A stretch of 64,000 nucleotides of DNA from Mercenaria mercenaria (taxonomy: Eukaryota > Mollusca > Bivalvia > Venerida > Veneridae). Made by a program: the position numbers and the translations under genes. The notes beneath the pieces are model-generated. The model saw only the letters and a list, made by a program, of their open reading frames with translations, was not told the DNA's origin and made no database searches. This document shows, in pieces, positions 47,696 to 58,411 of the stretch. Positions within the stretch are counted from its first letter, which is position 1. The number at the start of each line of letters is the position of its first letter. The DNA is taken from NCBI RefSeq assembly GCF_021730395.1, contig NC_069363.1, positions 45,995,001 to 46,059,000 of the forward strand. Reading direction: 5' to 3'.

Positions 47696-48752
47696 GCCTA
47701 AATGCAAGACCAACCAATATAAGGCGAAGTCTGTCGACGCACAGGCTACTCCATTATTTACAAGTTATTTTAAACAAGTTGACCATGTTCATTTGTAAAA
47801 CATGAAAATGACGTATAACTGTTAACTGATTTTTGTAAACATATTAAATAGTGTCCTTAAATCAATTCATTGTTAATCTCAGTATTAGCAAAGCAGGAAC
47901 AATTTCAATGTTTAACAATTTAAAGAACCAGTAAACGCATCTATTGTAACCCTTTGTTCATGTGCGAGAATTGATCCAAAAGTTCATGGATATTAGTTAT
48001 ATATTTAATATTAACAGACGCCAATATAAACATTTTAACTAGACTATAATCCTGGCGTCGATGTAGCCGTCGCGGGTTATATTTAAGAAATGATTTATAG
48101 CAAAACCGTGTTTCAACACTATTTATATACGCCGAGCGTAATAATTTTACGAGGGCGTATACCGAGAAAATATTTCATACGACGTATAATCTGCGGAGTG
48201 TATAGTGTTCAAACACAGCTTTGCTATGAACTATTTTAATTCTAATATGTCTATTGTAAAATTTCATTCAAATATGATAGAACTGTTTCTTCGCATATAA
48301 CTGTTTCTCCTTTTGAAAGGTTTATTAAAATCATCTCTGAACATGCCCGGATCCAGGGACGGGCAGATGGGCCCCCGTCCCAAGTTGGCTGAGAAGTGAC
48401 CTATACTCATCAAAGATGCACCATGTACTGTATGTACTTGCACGCAAAACTTTAACCAGGATTTTCTAAGTCCAAAGGGGGCATGATTTGGCTAAAATGC
48501 AGGTCAGAGTTATGGGACTTGATGCTGTCAACTTGTTTTATAACCACAAAGACACATGTGAAGTTTCAATTCAATATCTGCATTATGATGGGATAGAAGT
48601 TTAATTGAGAGAAAGCTATATTTAAACCTGTCTCTTGTCTGTGACTGAAAGATCTTCTCCAAGAGAGATGTCTTCTTTTGAAATATCTTTTAAGGTAAGG
48701 AAATTAATTATACAGATAACTCTTTAATTAAGATACAATTATCAACAAAAGT

Positions 48753-48796
<44 letters not shown>

Positions 48797-49723
48797 AGAG
48801 AAATCAAATAAAATTTATGATATATCTTGTTTCACGAAAATGCTTGCTGCTTGCCTTTAAACCAAAAGAGCTCTTAGCTTACTGTTGTAAGCAATTACAT
48901 TGAGCGTTTTTAGGTTGGTCAAAAAGTTGGTTTTTCTTAAACATTTCTTTATTTCTTGTCTATCTTGCGAAAAAAGCTGCCACACTATAAATTCAAAATT
49001 GCTAACGACGTTCACGACGACATCCAAATACAACCGTCGCTTTACGAACGTTGATGTTTCTAATATTAGCACGACATAACGTTTCAATAACTTTTAGCCC
49101 AACCCATTTGTATATATGACATATATGATGTATGTGATTGTTGTTTATGTTTCCGTATATATGTACAATAAAATATGAAAAACTGAATGACTGAGTAGTA
49201 ATTGGGAGTCTGTAATTATATTTAAAGGCGAGTGTTTTAGAAATTATATTTTACTGAGCTATTCATCCTTTATTCTTATGAAAAACAAATGCTTAACTTT
49301 CCTTGAAAAAAAAAAGAAAGTCAGAGTTACTTTGTACATTTAAAATGTATGGCGCGAAATATCACGTAGACGAAGTCATGGTGGAACTGACGTCTATATG
49401 TGCACAAAATAACAACTATTTCAATTTCATCAAAACTCTTTTGAGCAATTAAATAATGAGTAAAACATTTGACATCGGTCTTAAAATGAGCAGGTTTCGA
49501 AAAGTGGACCTCTGTCAATTTTAGTACACTAATAAGTCGGGCCACAAAAGTGGTCACCAGGCAGTGCAGTCTTAGGGTTAAGGTTTACAAGCTAAATCTT
49601 TCAAATAAGGTGCCTTAATAATTTTGCCTATAGAGGTAGCTTTAAAACACTGCTAGATCTTTTAAGCTAATGTTATCTTTTTAGCTAATGTTAAAACTGA
49701 TTCCTAAAACCTTCGACCTACAA
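47696..49723. other. transposon interior, non-coding, with hairpin MITE and (CT)n
   Basis: A 150-bp hairpin at 48088-48238 has arms 'tttatagcaaaaccgtgttt' + 'caacactat' against 'atagtgttcaaacacagctt' + 'tgctatgaa'. A (CT)n tract lies at 48754-48796. No second transposon gene was found. Confidence 0.65.
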
Positions 49724-50156
49724 CATGCGCGGTTCCAGAGGGGGTGGGGGACCGGGGGTCCGGACCCCCTCTGGAAAATCCATGAAAAAGGAAAGAAGAG
49801 AAGAAGGAAAAAAAATGTTTGTTTTTTCGAAAAAGGCAATATTAGGACCGCATTCAAAAGTATATGCGGCTGCTGCTTCATACGATCCCGACATAATTCA
49901 TATTTATATCAATTATCTAAAAGAAACTAAGAATTCTACCTTGAAGAAAACTTGATTTTATCATTTTCCCCGAATTTAACAAGTTAGCACATAAAACTGT
50001 GAAAATAAGGGGTATATTATATATAAACTTGCAGTGGGAAAGTGTTCTTAAATGCTCCTAAAATGCCCAGAATGCTGAAAGCGCTAAATTTCAAAATTTT
50101 CCGGGTGGGGGAGGGGGTCGGACCCCCTCTGAGAAAATAAGCTGGATTCGCGCATG
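49724..50156. mobile_element. GC-rich element with TACAA target duplication
   Basis: Starts CATGCGCGGTTCCAGAGGGG and ends in GGATTCGCGCATG, flanked by TACAA at 49719-49723 and 50157-50161. Both ends carry a 'ggaccccctctg'-type block in inverse order. The middle is AT-rich with no gene. A non-autonomous DNA element. Confidence 0.75.
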
Positions 50157-50161
50157 TACAA

Positions 50162-51261
50162 CTCAAAATTTCCCTGACTTTTCCCTGACTTTTGCCCAAA
50201 GTCCAAATTTCCCTGACTAATTACAAAATTCACCGACTTTCCCTGACCGTGGGAACCCTGACAGAGTTCAGATGCGTATGAATTGAACGCCCGACTGGTT
50301 AAATACCGATCTAGAACAAACAAAAATAGTTCCGTCTCGGCCGAAAGTGACCTTGACCTTTCAGCTAGGGATGTGAATCTTGCACATGTCTCATTATTCA
50401 TATAAAATTCAAATATTCGTCTCTCTCTCTCTCTCTCTCTCTCTCTCAGAGTCTTAATTACTGTATATTTTCTCTTAATTACAGTACTATATTTAGCCCA
50501 CTTTATATATTTTTTCCTACTGAATTTTGTGATCTATTCCCGAGAATACACTCAATAATAGTGTTCCGAAAAACTAATGTCATATCAACTTGTGGTCCGA
50601 CGGTTTTGCTTCTTCTATATCTTGTATATGTTGTGAAAAAGAGGAAGAATAGAATAGTATTTAAATAAAGTGAAGCATTTTTTTTGACAGTAACATCTTT
50701 TAATTAACGAATATCACGGCGAATTTGTAGATTCCAGTCATTAAATCTGGTTATCCTTTGTTTTGTTAAGTTTATGCCTAGAGAGAAGAAATTAATGACG
50801 AGTAACTTGGTAAACATGATTTTTTCCCCTTTATCGCTCTTCACGGTAGGGGCTATTTTTTTATTAGAGCTAATTTCATGAGAAATAACCTTTACAATTT
50901 TGTTTGATCAGAGTGACTAGATAAAAGAATAATTGACTAGTTGAAACTTACTAAATCTTATAGAACATTGATAATCGTATAATGCAATCAGGTCTATATA
51001 AATTCGTTCTTTGTTATTGGTTAGAAACAGTGGTTAAGAGATTATTTCACGGAATTCAATGAAAAGTTATTCATTTAAGCCCCTTCTCGAGACAACACAT
51101 AAAATACAAGAATATAAATAGTTTAGAAAATAAATGAAATATTGCAATAAATGCCTTTTATCAGCACGCAATTAAAAAGTCAACCAGCAATGTTCAATTA
51201 GCACATGTACCGGAAACGCAAGTAGGACCACAGAACGTTGCAGCGCCGCAAAATGGGAACC
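50162..51261. other. transposon interior, right part
   Basis: Contains 'tttccctgacttttccctga'-type short repeats at 50169-50250 and (CT)n at 50420-50447. The remainder is AT-rich non-coding DNA. Confidence 0.5.
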
Positions 51262-51732
51262 CATACGTATGAGTTACTAAGTCCTACGTAGGAGATTCTG
51301 TGTCCTACGTAGGAGATACTAACTCCTACGTAGGAGATACTAAGTCCTACGTAGGAGATATTATGTCCTACGTAGGAGATACTAACTCCTACGTAGGAGA
51401 TACTAAGTCCTACGTAGGAGATACTATGTCCTACGTAGGAGATATTAAGTACTACGTAGGAGATACTAAGTCCTACGTAGGAGATACTAACTCCTACGTA
51501 GTACTTAATATCTCCTACGTAGGAGATACTATGTCCTACGTAGGAGATACTAAGTCCTACGTAGGAGATACTATGTCCTACGTAGGAGATATTAAGTACT
51601 ACGTAGGAGATACTATGTCCTACGTAGGAGATACTAAGTCCTACGTAGGAGATACTAACTCCTACGTAGGAGATAGCAAGTCGTACGTAAAACAAATTTA
51701 AATCTCTCTGCTGGCACCAGGACGCTTCCATA
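51262..51732. repeat. right terminal inverted repeat with 21-bp iterons
   Basis: Same length (471 bp) as the left arm and its reverse complement at both edges. About 20 units. Between about 51480 and 51520 the unit orientation flips locally ('gtagtacttaatatctcc' is the reverse complement of a word found at about 51430 and 51590), evidence of internal rearrangement. Confidence 0.92.
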
Positions 51733-51738
51733 TGAATT
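51733..51738. repeat. 6-bp target-site duplication, right (TGAATT)
   Basis: Partner of TGAAAT at 43957-43962, with one mismatch. Confidence 0.65.
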
Positions 51739-54609
51739 ACATAATGCATTAGCAGGACTACCGTTATAATCAACAGCGGGAATATTCTACCAAATGTCAC
51801 TATCGTTATTCATATTACGCAGTTTAAAGTCACATCTGTGACAAGGTATAGGAAAACATGGCCATTATGAGTAGTTACGTAACAGCTTCCATGACAATTT
51901 TCCCTATTAATGTATTTGGTAAAATAATAAAATATTCGTAAATGATTCGTTAATAAAGACTTTGAGAAGATATTTTGGACGTAAAGAACGTAACTTAGCA
52001 AATTGATAGGACTAGGTTAGACTGTGTTTGTTCATGACAGGTAAAGAAATGTGAAACAATTTTCACATCCCCTAGCACAAGCTTGAGCGGAATTTTATAT
52101 TGATCATATTGAATGGATTCCATAATCTTGAAGGATCAGAAGTATATACACCAGCAGTTTTGTGTTTGACATACTATAACATGTCTTTAGTTACCAATGT
52201 GTGTATAAGGTATTAAATCAGCTGTCGAGGTTACTTTTATGAATGCTGTTATATAACCTTGTAACACGGAAGGCATTAAGAATTTGAGAATTTTTGCTGA
52301 ATAAACTGTTGTAAACACACCAACGTTGTATTTGTAGGCGTTGTTGCACTATGTTCCTTTATTTGTACGTTTTGAGCTTGTTGATTGTATGATTTAAACT
52401 GTCCATGTTTTTACCATGCTCTAAACTATACAAACGTTGCTGTATTGTTGAGAGTCATCGTTCTTGAAACGTTGCATTAACGTGAAAATTGCAAAGTATC
52501 ACAATAACGTATGGGATGTGTGGAGGTTCGCCCTCATTTGCAGAAAAAAGATGGAAGAAAGGATATGATATGACTGCTTTGTTTCACCTGCCCATGATGC
52601 CCTTCTGCATCATAGCTGAATGTAATTAGGAAAATCCATGTTAAACTCAGTATATTGTATATGCGGGGGTAATACATGATTTTATGTGTAAATAGCTGTG
52701 TTTGGCTAGGTTGAGGACGAATTTGGTAAAACACACTTGGTGTTAGGGCCAAGTATGAATGAATATATTTATAAATACTCTCTTGTGTGAATAGCTGTGT
52801 TATTGCGGGGCTGAGGTAGACTGAGTGTTGGAAGTCAAGTTTGAATGAAAATAGTTTATCAGTAATTTCCAATAGTTAAGAAACTATTACGAACATTTGC
52901 ATTGAAATGCAAGTATCTTTATATATCATTTGCATTGAAATGCAAATATCTAGTTTCTATAAAACTTCTCCAGACATAATTGTTGATTATATTTACATCT
53001 GAACAACTTATAATGTTAGCGAAACAATACATGCAGATTGCATATAATCTAATTATAATAGATAAAAAAAGTTCCTTGTGCCTACATTGATTTGTACAGA
53101 ATTTTCACAATTTTCTTTCATTCTAGGTACTGATTTAAAGCAGATTTCTGTAATGTGTATTCGCTTATTTTATGTTATATTTCTTGTAACTTTCGGAAAT
53201 AATCGTATTTCAAATTAAACTCGGCAAGAACTTTCGAACATAATGAATATCAAGAGGTAATAGCGACATGTAAAAATATATTGTAAATTGAGTCGATATG
53301 GTACAAAGAAAACCGGTAAAAGGGATTTAATATATTTTTTCTTATAATTGGAAATATGAATATTTAAAATACCAAATTAGCTTGTTTCGTCGCATTATAT
53401 CTGATATCATAAGCCTTTCTTCTGAATCATTCAGACATTATTTAGCAGTATTACTTTCAAAATCAAACGCCATATTGATGACGTCATTTACGGATCCAGT
53501 CGCGGCCGCAAGAAGAGATATATTTATACTGATTTTGTCTTAGAAATAATTTGGTATATGTGGCTATATTTCTCAATTATTTTCGGGCGGGATTACAAAC
53601 GGTATAGCTGCAACGTCTTTGAAGGAAGGTGAAATCATAAACAAATATTGAATTTCTATTGCTTATTAAAGAAATGATATTTTTCATTTGTATTTGCATT
53701 ATCTTAAGCACGTACATTAGTAATTACTCTGATGAAATTTTATTTAAAGTGTTTATATACCCATAAGCATTTATACTATTCTAAATTTAATTTTGACTTT
53801 TATTATATTATCTTATTTTTTCAATATCAATATTACACACTGATTATATATATCTTTTTTCCATTTTCGGAGCACTTTTCATTTTCTCAGATTTAAATGT
53901 CTGATTTTTAGCAAGTCTTTACAGATAATGATTTAATAGTGTATTTCAGACATAGCCGTCTAATTGGGTCTGCTGTTTTGACAGACAAAAACAAAACAAG
54001 GATAACTATCCTAGAACGCAGCTCCCACAAACCAACAGCAGTATATGTATAGGTGTGTACATGATAAACACATATAAACAATAAAACATATAGACAATGA
54101 GTGATGACGAAACGAACAAGCAAAGGAACGTAGTTGGGCATTGGTGGCAACAACACCACCTGGGCTTTTAAACTGGCTAATGGTGCACCAAACCTCAGAA
54201 TCTACATTTCCTTTTTTATCACTTTTATACTACATTCGAAGTTCAAATTAAGCATTTGATAGTACCAGGATATTATGTATACTAATATATCTAACACCAC
54301 TTACACAGAATTAGGAAATAATCTATTTCGAACTCGTATTTTTCAAGAACACTTTAATATTTTACCCAAAAAAAACATGGCTCAACTAATATTAGTTTGC
54401 ATTTATTATTGTGTTTTTATTAATTATTAATACTCATTATTAATTACAAGTGAAACAATATATAATACATCATTATTAATTACAAGTGCAACATTTAGTA
54501 ATGCTATCATTTGAAAAGAAAAGTGTTGTTTTTTTTTTCATTACTTTACATACATTATTGTAACATGAGTAATTTGTCAGCTTGGTATTCCTGTCAGTCA
54601 GACATTTAA
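51739..54609. other. intergenic with short duplications and a repeat fragment
   Basis: 52683-52860 holds two copies of a roughly 110-bp unit ('gtgtaaatagctgtgtt' / 'gtgtgaatagctgtgtt'). 52896-52948 has two copies of TTTGCATTGAAATGCAA or a close variant (palindromic, Oct-like words). 53940-54210 is a third relative of the 'ggcaccgccttggaacggtc' repeat. No gene seen. Confidence 0.55.
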
Positions 54610-55690
54610 AGGCACTCGCTACAGTTTTTCCGGACGGGTCGATATTTACCCCAACACCGTGCCAATTTGGCTTCGATGTAGCTCACTGCAGACTTGGTGC
54701 GGTCTTCTGCGCATGCCCGGAAGAGATTATCTAATGTCGCGTACGGCAATTGTATGTTCGCATGCATTTAATGTACAAAATGTATAATATACTGACTAAA
54801 GGTAAGGGTAAGTATCACCATGGTTACAAAATATATACATTTCAAGTACTTTTAGTTCAAATTGCTTCAGTCCGACCTATACTGGAGTCTGTTATTTATA
54901 CCAGCGCTCAAACTCTGCATTGAGTCACAGCTGTTTCTAATCCCGTACCGTACCCGTACCGTACATTCGTAAACTATAGGTTTTGTTAAAAAAAAGGGCG
55001 GAAACTTTCATCGTTCTATGCCATCAAAATGCTTCAGAAACACCTTAAAATCCGCTTATTAAGAAATCTGCCGTTTGATAATTTTATATATGTATTTCTA
55101 AGTCATTTGCTCAAACACTGAATGAGTATTTCGTACCAACCTGCGTTGCATAAATGCCCGTCACACCCCACCTCGTTGTAATTTGATTTAAGCGAAATCT
55201 AATACGGTGACCTATCAATTTTCTTTTTGTTTTAGATTAGGTAGACATAACCAAAGGTATGTGCAGAGTTTGATTAAATTCTATTATGTGAAACTCGATA
55301 AAATAGCAGAAGTACCAACTTAAAATTGACAAAAATATGCAAAATAGCCCTTGGGTCTGCTGAACAAGTATTCCTTTCTTTACAAAATCATGTTCTTTTG
55401 ATTTCTCTGAGCATGTTTCAAATAGATATATTGTTTTCCGTTATAAAAATGCTTAGATAATCAAATTTATGCTGATTATTGTACTTAACTGAAATATATT
55501 TTAGGATTACAGAAATTTTGAAAAATGTTTAAAATACCACCATATCTAGGGGCAAATTAAATTGAAACAAAGCTGGTGACCTAGTATTTTTATTTCATTT
55601 TTCAATACATCATAACATGATCTTTGAATACAAAACATTTCATCAAAATCTATTATTGAGAAAAAAATTACGAAACTGTAGCGAGCGTCT
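54610..55690. mobile_element. 1.08-kb TTAA-flanked MITE, copy 2
   Basis: Same family as 26741-27841. Ends AGGCACTCGCTACAG and CTGTAGCGAGCGTCT, with exact TTAA at 54606-54609 and 55691-55694. Differs from copy 1 by scattered substitutions and a few small indels. Confidence 0.9.
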
Positions 55691-56951
55691 TTAAAACATC
55701 AATGCACGCTGCAATTATTTCGCAAGTGATTCTTTGAGTACGAGTAAGCAAATTAAGATATTATCCGTTACTTCGATTAATACAACAGCTGGTGTTAAAT
55801 CATATTAAACTCATAAACGATATTGTCTCTTTGCAACAGAGTCTGACCCAGTTTGTCTTCGTCTTCTGTAATCAGCATTAAAAAGCTTACATAAGGTGTA
55901 CGCCTCATTATGGAGCTTATGTAAGCACTAGTAACTATCTGTCATCATCGCTTCAAAGTGGCTTTCCATATTTTTCACAGACTATAGCAGACAATTCTTA
56001 AGTCATTTTATTGGACAATTTGTCTCATTTCTTATCATCGCAAAACCCTAATGCAGAGAAATGATAACGATTTTTTTTAGAAAACAGATTTTCGTGTTTA
56101 ACTAGTTGATCTGTTTTCTGAAATACGCCTGTTTCTATCTTAAATTATATATATTTATTAAACGGTTTTTTTATATTTTATTTGTCATATAAGAAAAGTC
56201 TGTCATAAGCATTTCCCCTCAGGTAATCTTGTACTTAAAGAATGAAAGCATTGGCGTTGCAATGCATCAGTAATTGTGAAGTGCAGGGACAAAAGCGGTA
56301 CATATACGCTTTTATGATGGTATCGGACAATGAACATACAAATTTTGTTTGAAAATTATATTGTTTGAAGTATAATACATCAAATTTAGACAATGACAAG
56401 TGAAAATTTTAATACTCCTAACATTTTGCACGTGCTTTTCACACGGCGACGCTAACATTCAAATACGATGATATTCTAAAACCGTTCAGAAGATAATGAC
56501 AAAAGGTCTAGTAAGTATGGAATAAATGACTTTTAAGATATCTTTTCACACGAAACCGTTCGTTTATAATACAACTAAACCACGAGTTTTTGTCAGGTGA
56601 ATGTCTCAATTACTTATTTAAGTCATTTTGTTGGCCATGAAATAAACTATTTGAAACGCTACATTTTTCCTACTAAGCTCATAGGTAACAAGTGCAATGG
56701 TGTTGATTTTTCTAACGGTGTAGATACTCATGACCATCATGGAAACACTAGTACACATTCTATCATAGTAGAAATTATGTTTTTCATGCAATGTCAACGG
56801 TTTCTTTGTTTTCAATATTTTTATTGAGTTTTCGTTGCTAAAATACTACAGTAACTTGAAGAGTACATTCGAACGTTATCACTTTGAGTTCTGATTAAAT
56901 AGGTGATAAATGAACTTTTGTAACGTAATCGTTATACAATATAACTGAAAT
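55691..56951. other. intergenic, nothing recognised
   Basis: Non-coding, AT-rich; opposing short frames at 56597-56827 have no domain. Confidence 0.45.
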
Positions 56952-57096
56952 GAGCCGTGCCATGGGAAAACCAACATAGTGGGTTTGCGACCAGCATGGA
57001 TCCAGACCAGCCTGCGCATCCGCGCAGTCTGGTCAGGATCCATGCTGTTCGCTAACAGTTTTTCCAATTCAAATAGGCTTTAAAAGCGAACAGCAA
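56952..57096. mobile_element. truncated copy of the 235-bp foldback MITE
   Basis: Follows AAAT and matches 4048 onward ('gagccgtgccatgggaaaac' ... 'gcgaacagca') in its first 140 or so bases, then stops; the right arm is lost. Confidence 0.85.
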
Positions 57097-58143
57097 TACA
57101 CGCATTATTTGACAAAACGTAGCATGATGAGGGTTTCAATATATATGTTACGCTAAATAGTGTCTTCAAAAGAGTCTCTGGTGGAAGAAAAAAAGACAGA
57201 TGCATGGATCCGTAAATCGATCAATAAACTCCGCCCCTTAGTTTCTGTTGCTGCTCCCCACAAGCTTCTTTCAAATTGGCGGATTAATGTACATTTGCGA
57301 CGGACTCGCTAGAAAGTATTCCAGATGATTTTTCTGTGAAATACTTACCAAATTAAGAAAAAAATGCACCAAGAAAGTTGTCAACGGACTTAATTGTTTT
57401 ACTTAAGGATATGTAAATGACATTAAGATTAACTCGTAAAAGTTAGCGCCAAATGCTGGCGTTCTCAAAGAAGAACACTTTCGCTAGATATTGCTGGCAG
57501 GAAAATTGTTGAGTTCTCATGCAGATGCATGGTTTGGTATGTATAATCATAATGTTAGTTATCTTTTAAGCAACATTTGAAAAGAAATTACATCTTAGAT
57601 TATTAAATAAATTATTTGATTAAAACATTAAGCCTACTTCTGTCGTAGAGACAGTAATTCCACGCTAGGCTTATGCGATAAAAATATCAAACACCATGTG
57701 CAGTCACATATGGTGTAAGTGATTTCTTAAATCAAGATAATATTTACAACAGATAAAGAAATTAATTAACTGGTTCAATAGCTTTTTATTAACGTTGCGT
57801 AATACCCTACTGTTTTTACTTTACAAGTATGTAATGCGATCGCGCTGCTGTTGCAACTGATTGCGGAGCTGTCGATCACCGCTGTGATAGCAATTAAGTT
57901 AAATATTCCCATTATAATAAAATGTATATTTGTAAAATACCACGCAGTTGTCTTAAAAATAAACATATGTCCATGCTTGGTGTATTTTCAGTACTACTTT
58001 TGCGTGCCAACTTACAAAATTTTGAACATTTGGTAGTCTTATTAATTTCTTTTTTCAGTGCGGACGGACATTGCTCGCATATCATAGGGCTATTTAAATC
58101 TCGTCAATCGATTAAACTCCAAAAATAAATTAAACAAATTCCA
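57097..58143. other. intergenic, nothing recognised
   Basis: No gene or named repeat seen. Confidence 0.45.
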
Positions 58144-58411
58144 GGGGGCCTCCGTGGCCGAGTGGTTAAGGTCGCTGACTTCAAATCACTTGCCCCTCAT
58201 CGATGTGGGTTCGAGCCTCACTCGGGTCGTTGAATTCTTCATGTGAGGAAGCCATCCAACTGGCTTACGGAAGGTCGGTGGTTCTACTTAGGTGCCCGCT
58301 CGTGATGAAATAAAGCACGGAGGATCACCTGGGGTCTTCCTCCACCATTAAAGCTGGAAAGTCGCCATATGACCTATCATGTGTCGGTGCGACGTTAAAT
58401 CAAAAAAAAAA
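58144..58411 (+). mobile_element. tRNA-headed SINE, apparently full length
   Basis: The tRNA-Ser/Leu-like head starts 'ggggcctccgtggccgagtg' with A box TGGCCGAGTGGTTAAGG and B box GGTTCGAGCC (58208-58217). The body follows ('gaggaagccatccaactggc', 'ttacggaaggtcggtggttc', 'ggggtcttcctccaccatta') and a 3' end 'gtgcgacgttaaatc' plus an A tail. TCCAG on both sides is a likely target duplication. Older headless relatives lie at 22862-22990 and 40541-40680. Confidence 0.85.

Larger units (their letters stand above)
43963..51732. mobile_element. 7.77-kb IS3EU-like DNA transposon with iteron TIRs
   Basis: Both ends begin TATGGAAGCGTCCTGGTGCC (right end as reverse complement), continuing with 'agcagagagatttaaatttg' and TTACGTACGACTT. 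Each arm is 471 bp, mostly tandem 21-bp units. A DDE transposase gene sits just inside the left arm. The TAY...RTA termini with a 6-bp duplication and an IS3/retroviral-integrase-like transposase agree with the IS3EU superfamily as I remember its definition; Ginger-type elements are the alternative. The element hosts later insertions at 45532-46664, 48088-48238 and 49724-50156. It appears complete at both ends. Confidence 0.82.

Noticed and set aside
43996-51690. CRISPR-like array (regular palindromic repeats)
   Set aside because: Spacers are 9 bases and nearly constant, the DNA is eukaryotic, and the arrays are symmetric ends of a transposon.
58148-58227. Functional tRNA-Ser/Leu gene
   Set aside because: The head is fused to a SINE body with an A tail and target duplication, and related bodies occur elsewhere in the window.
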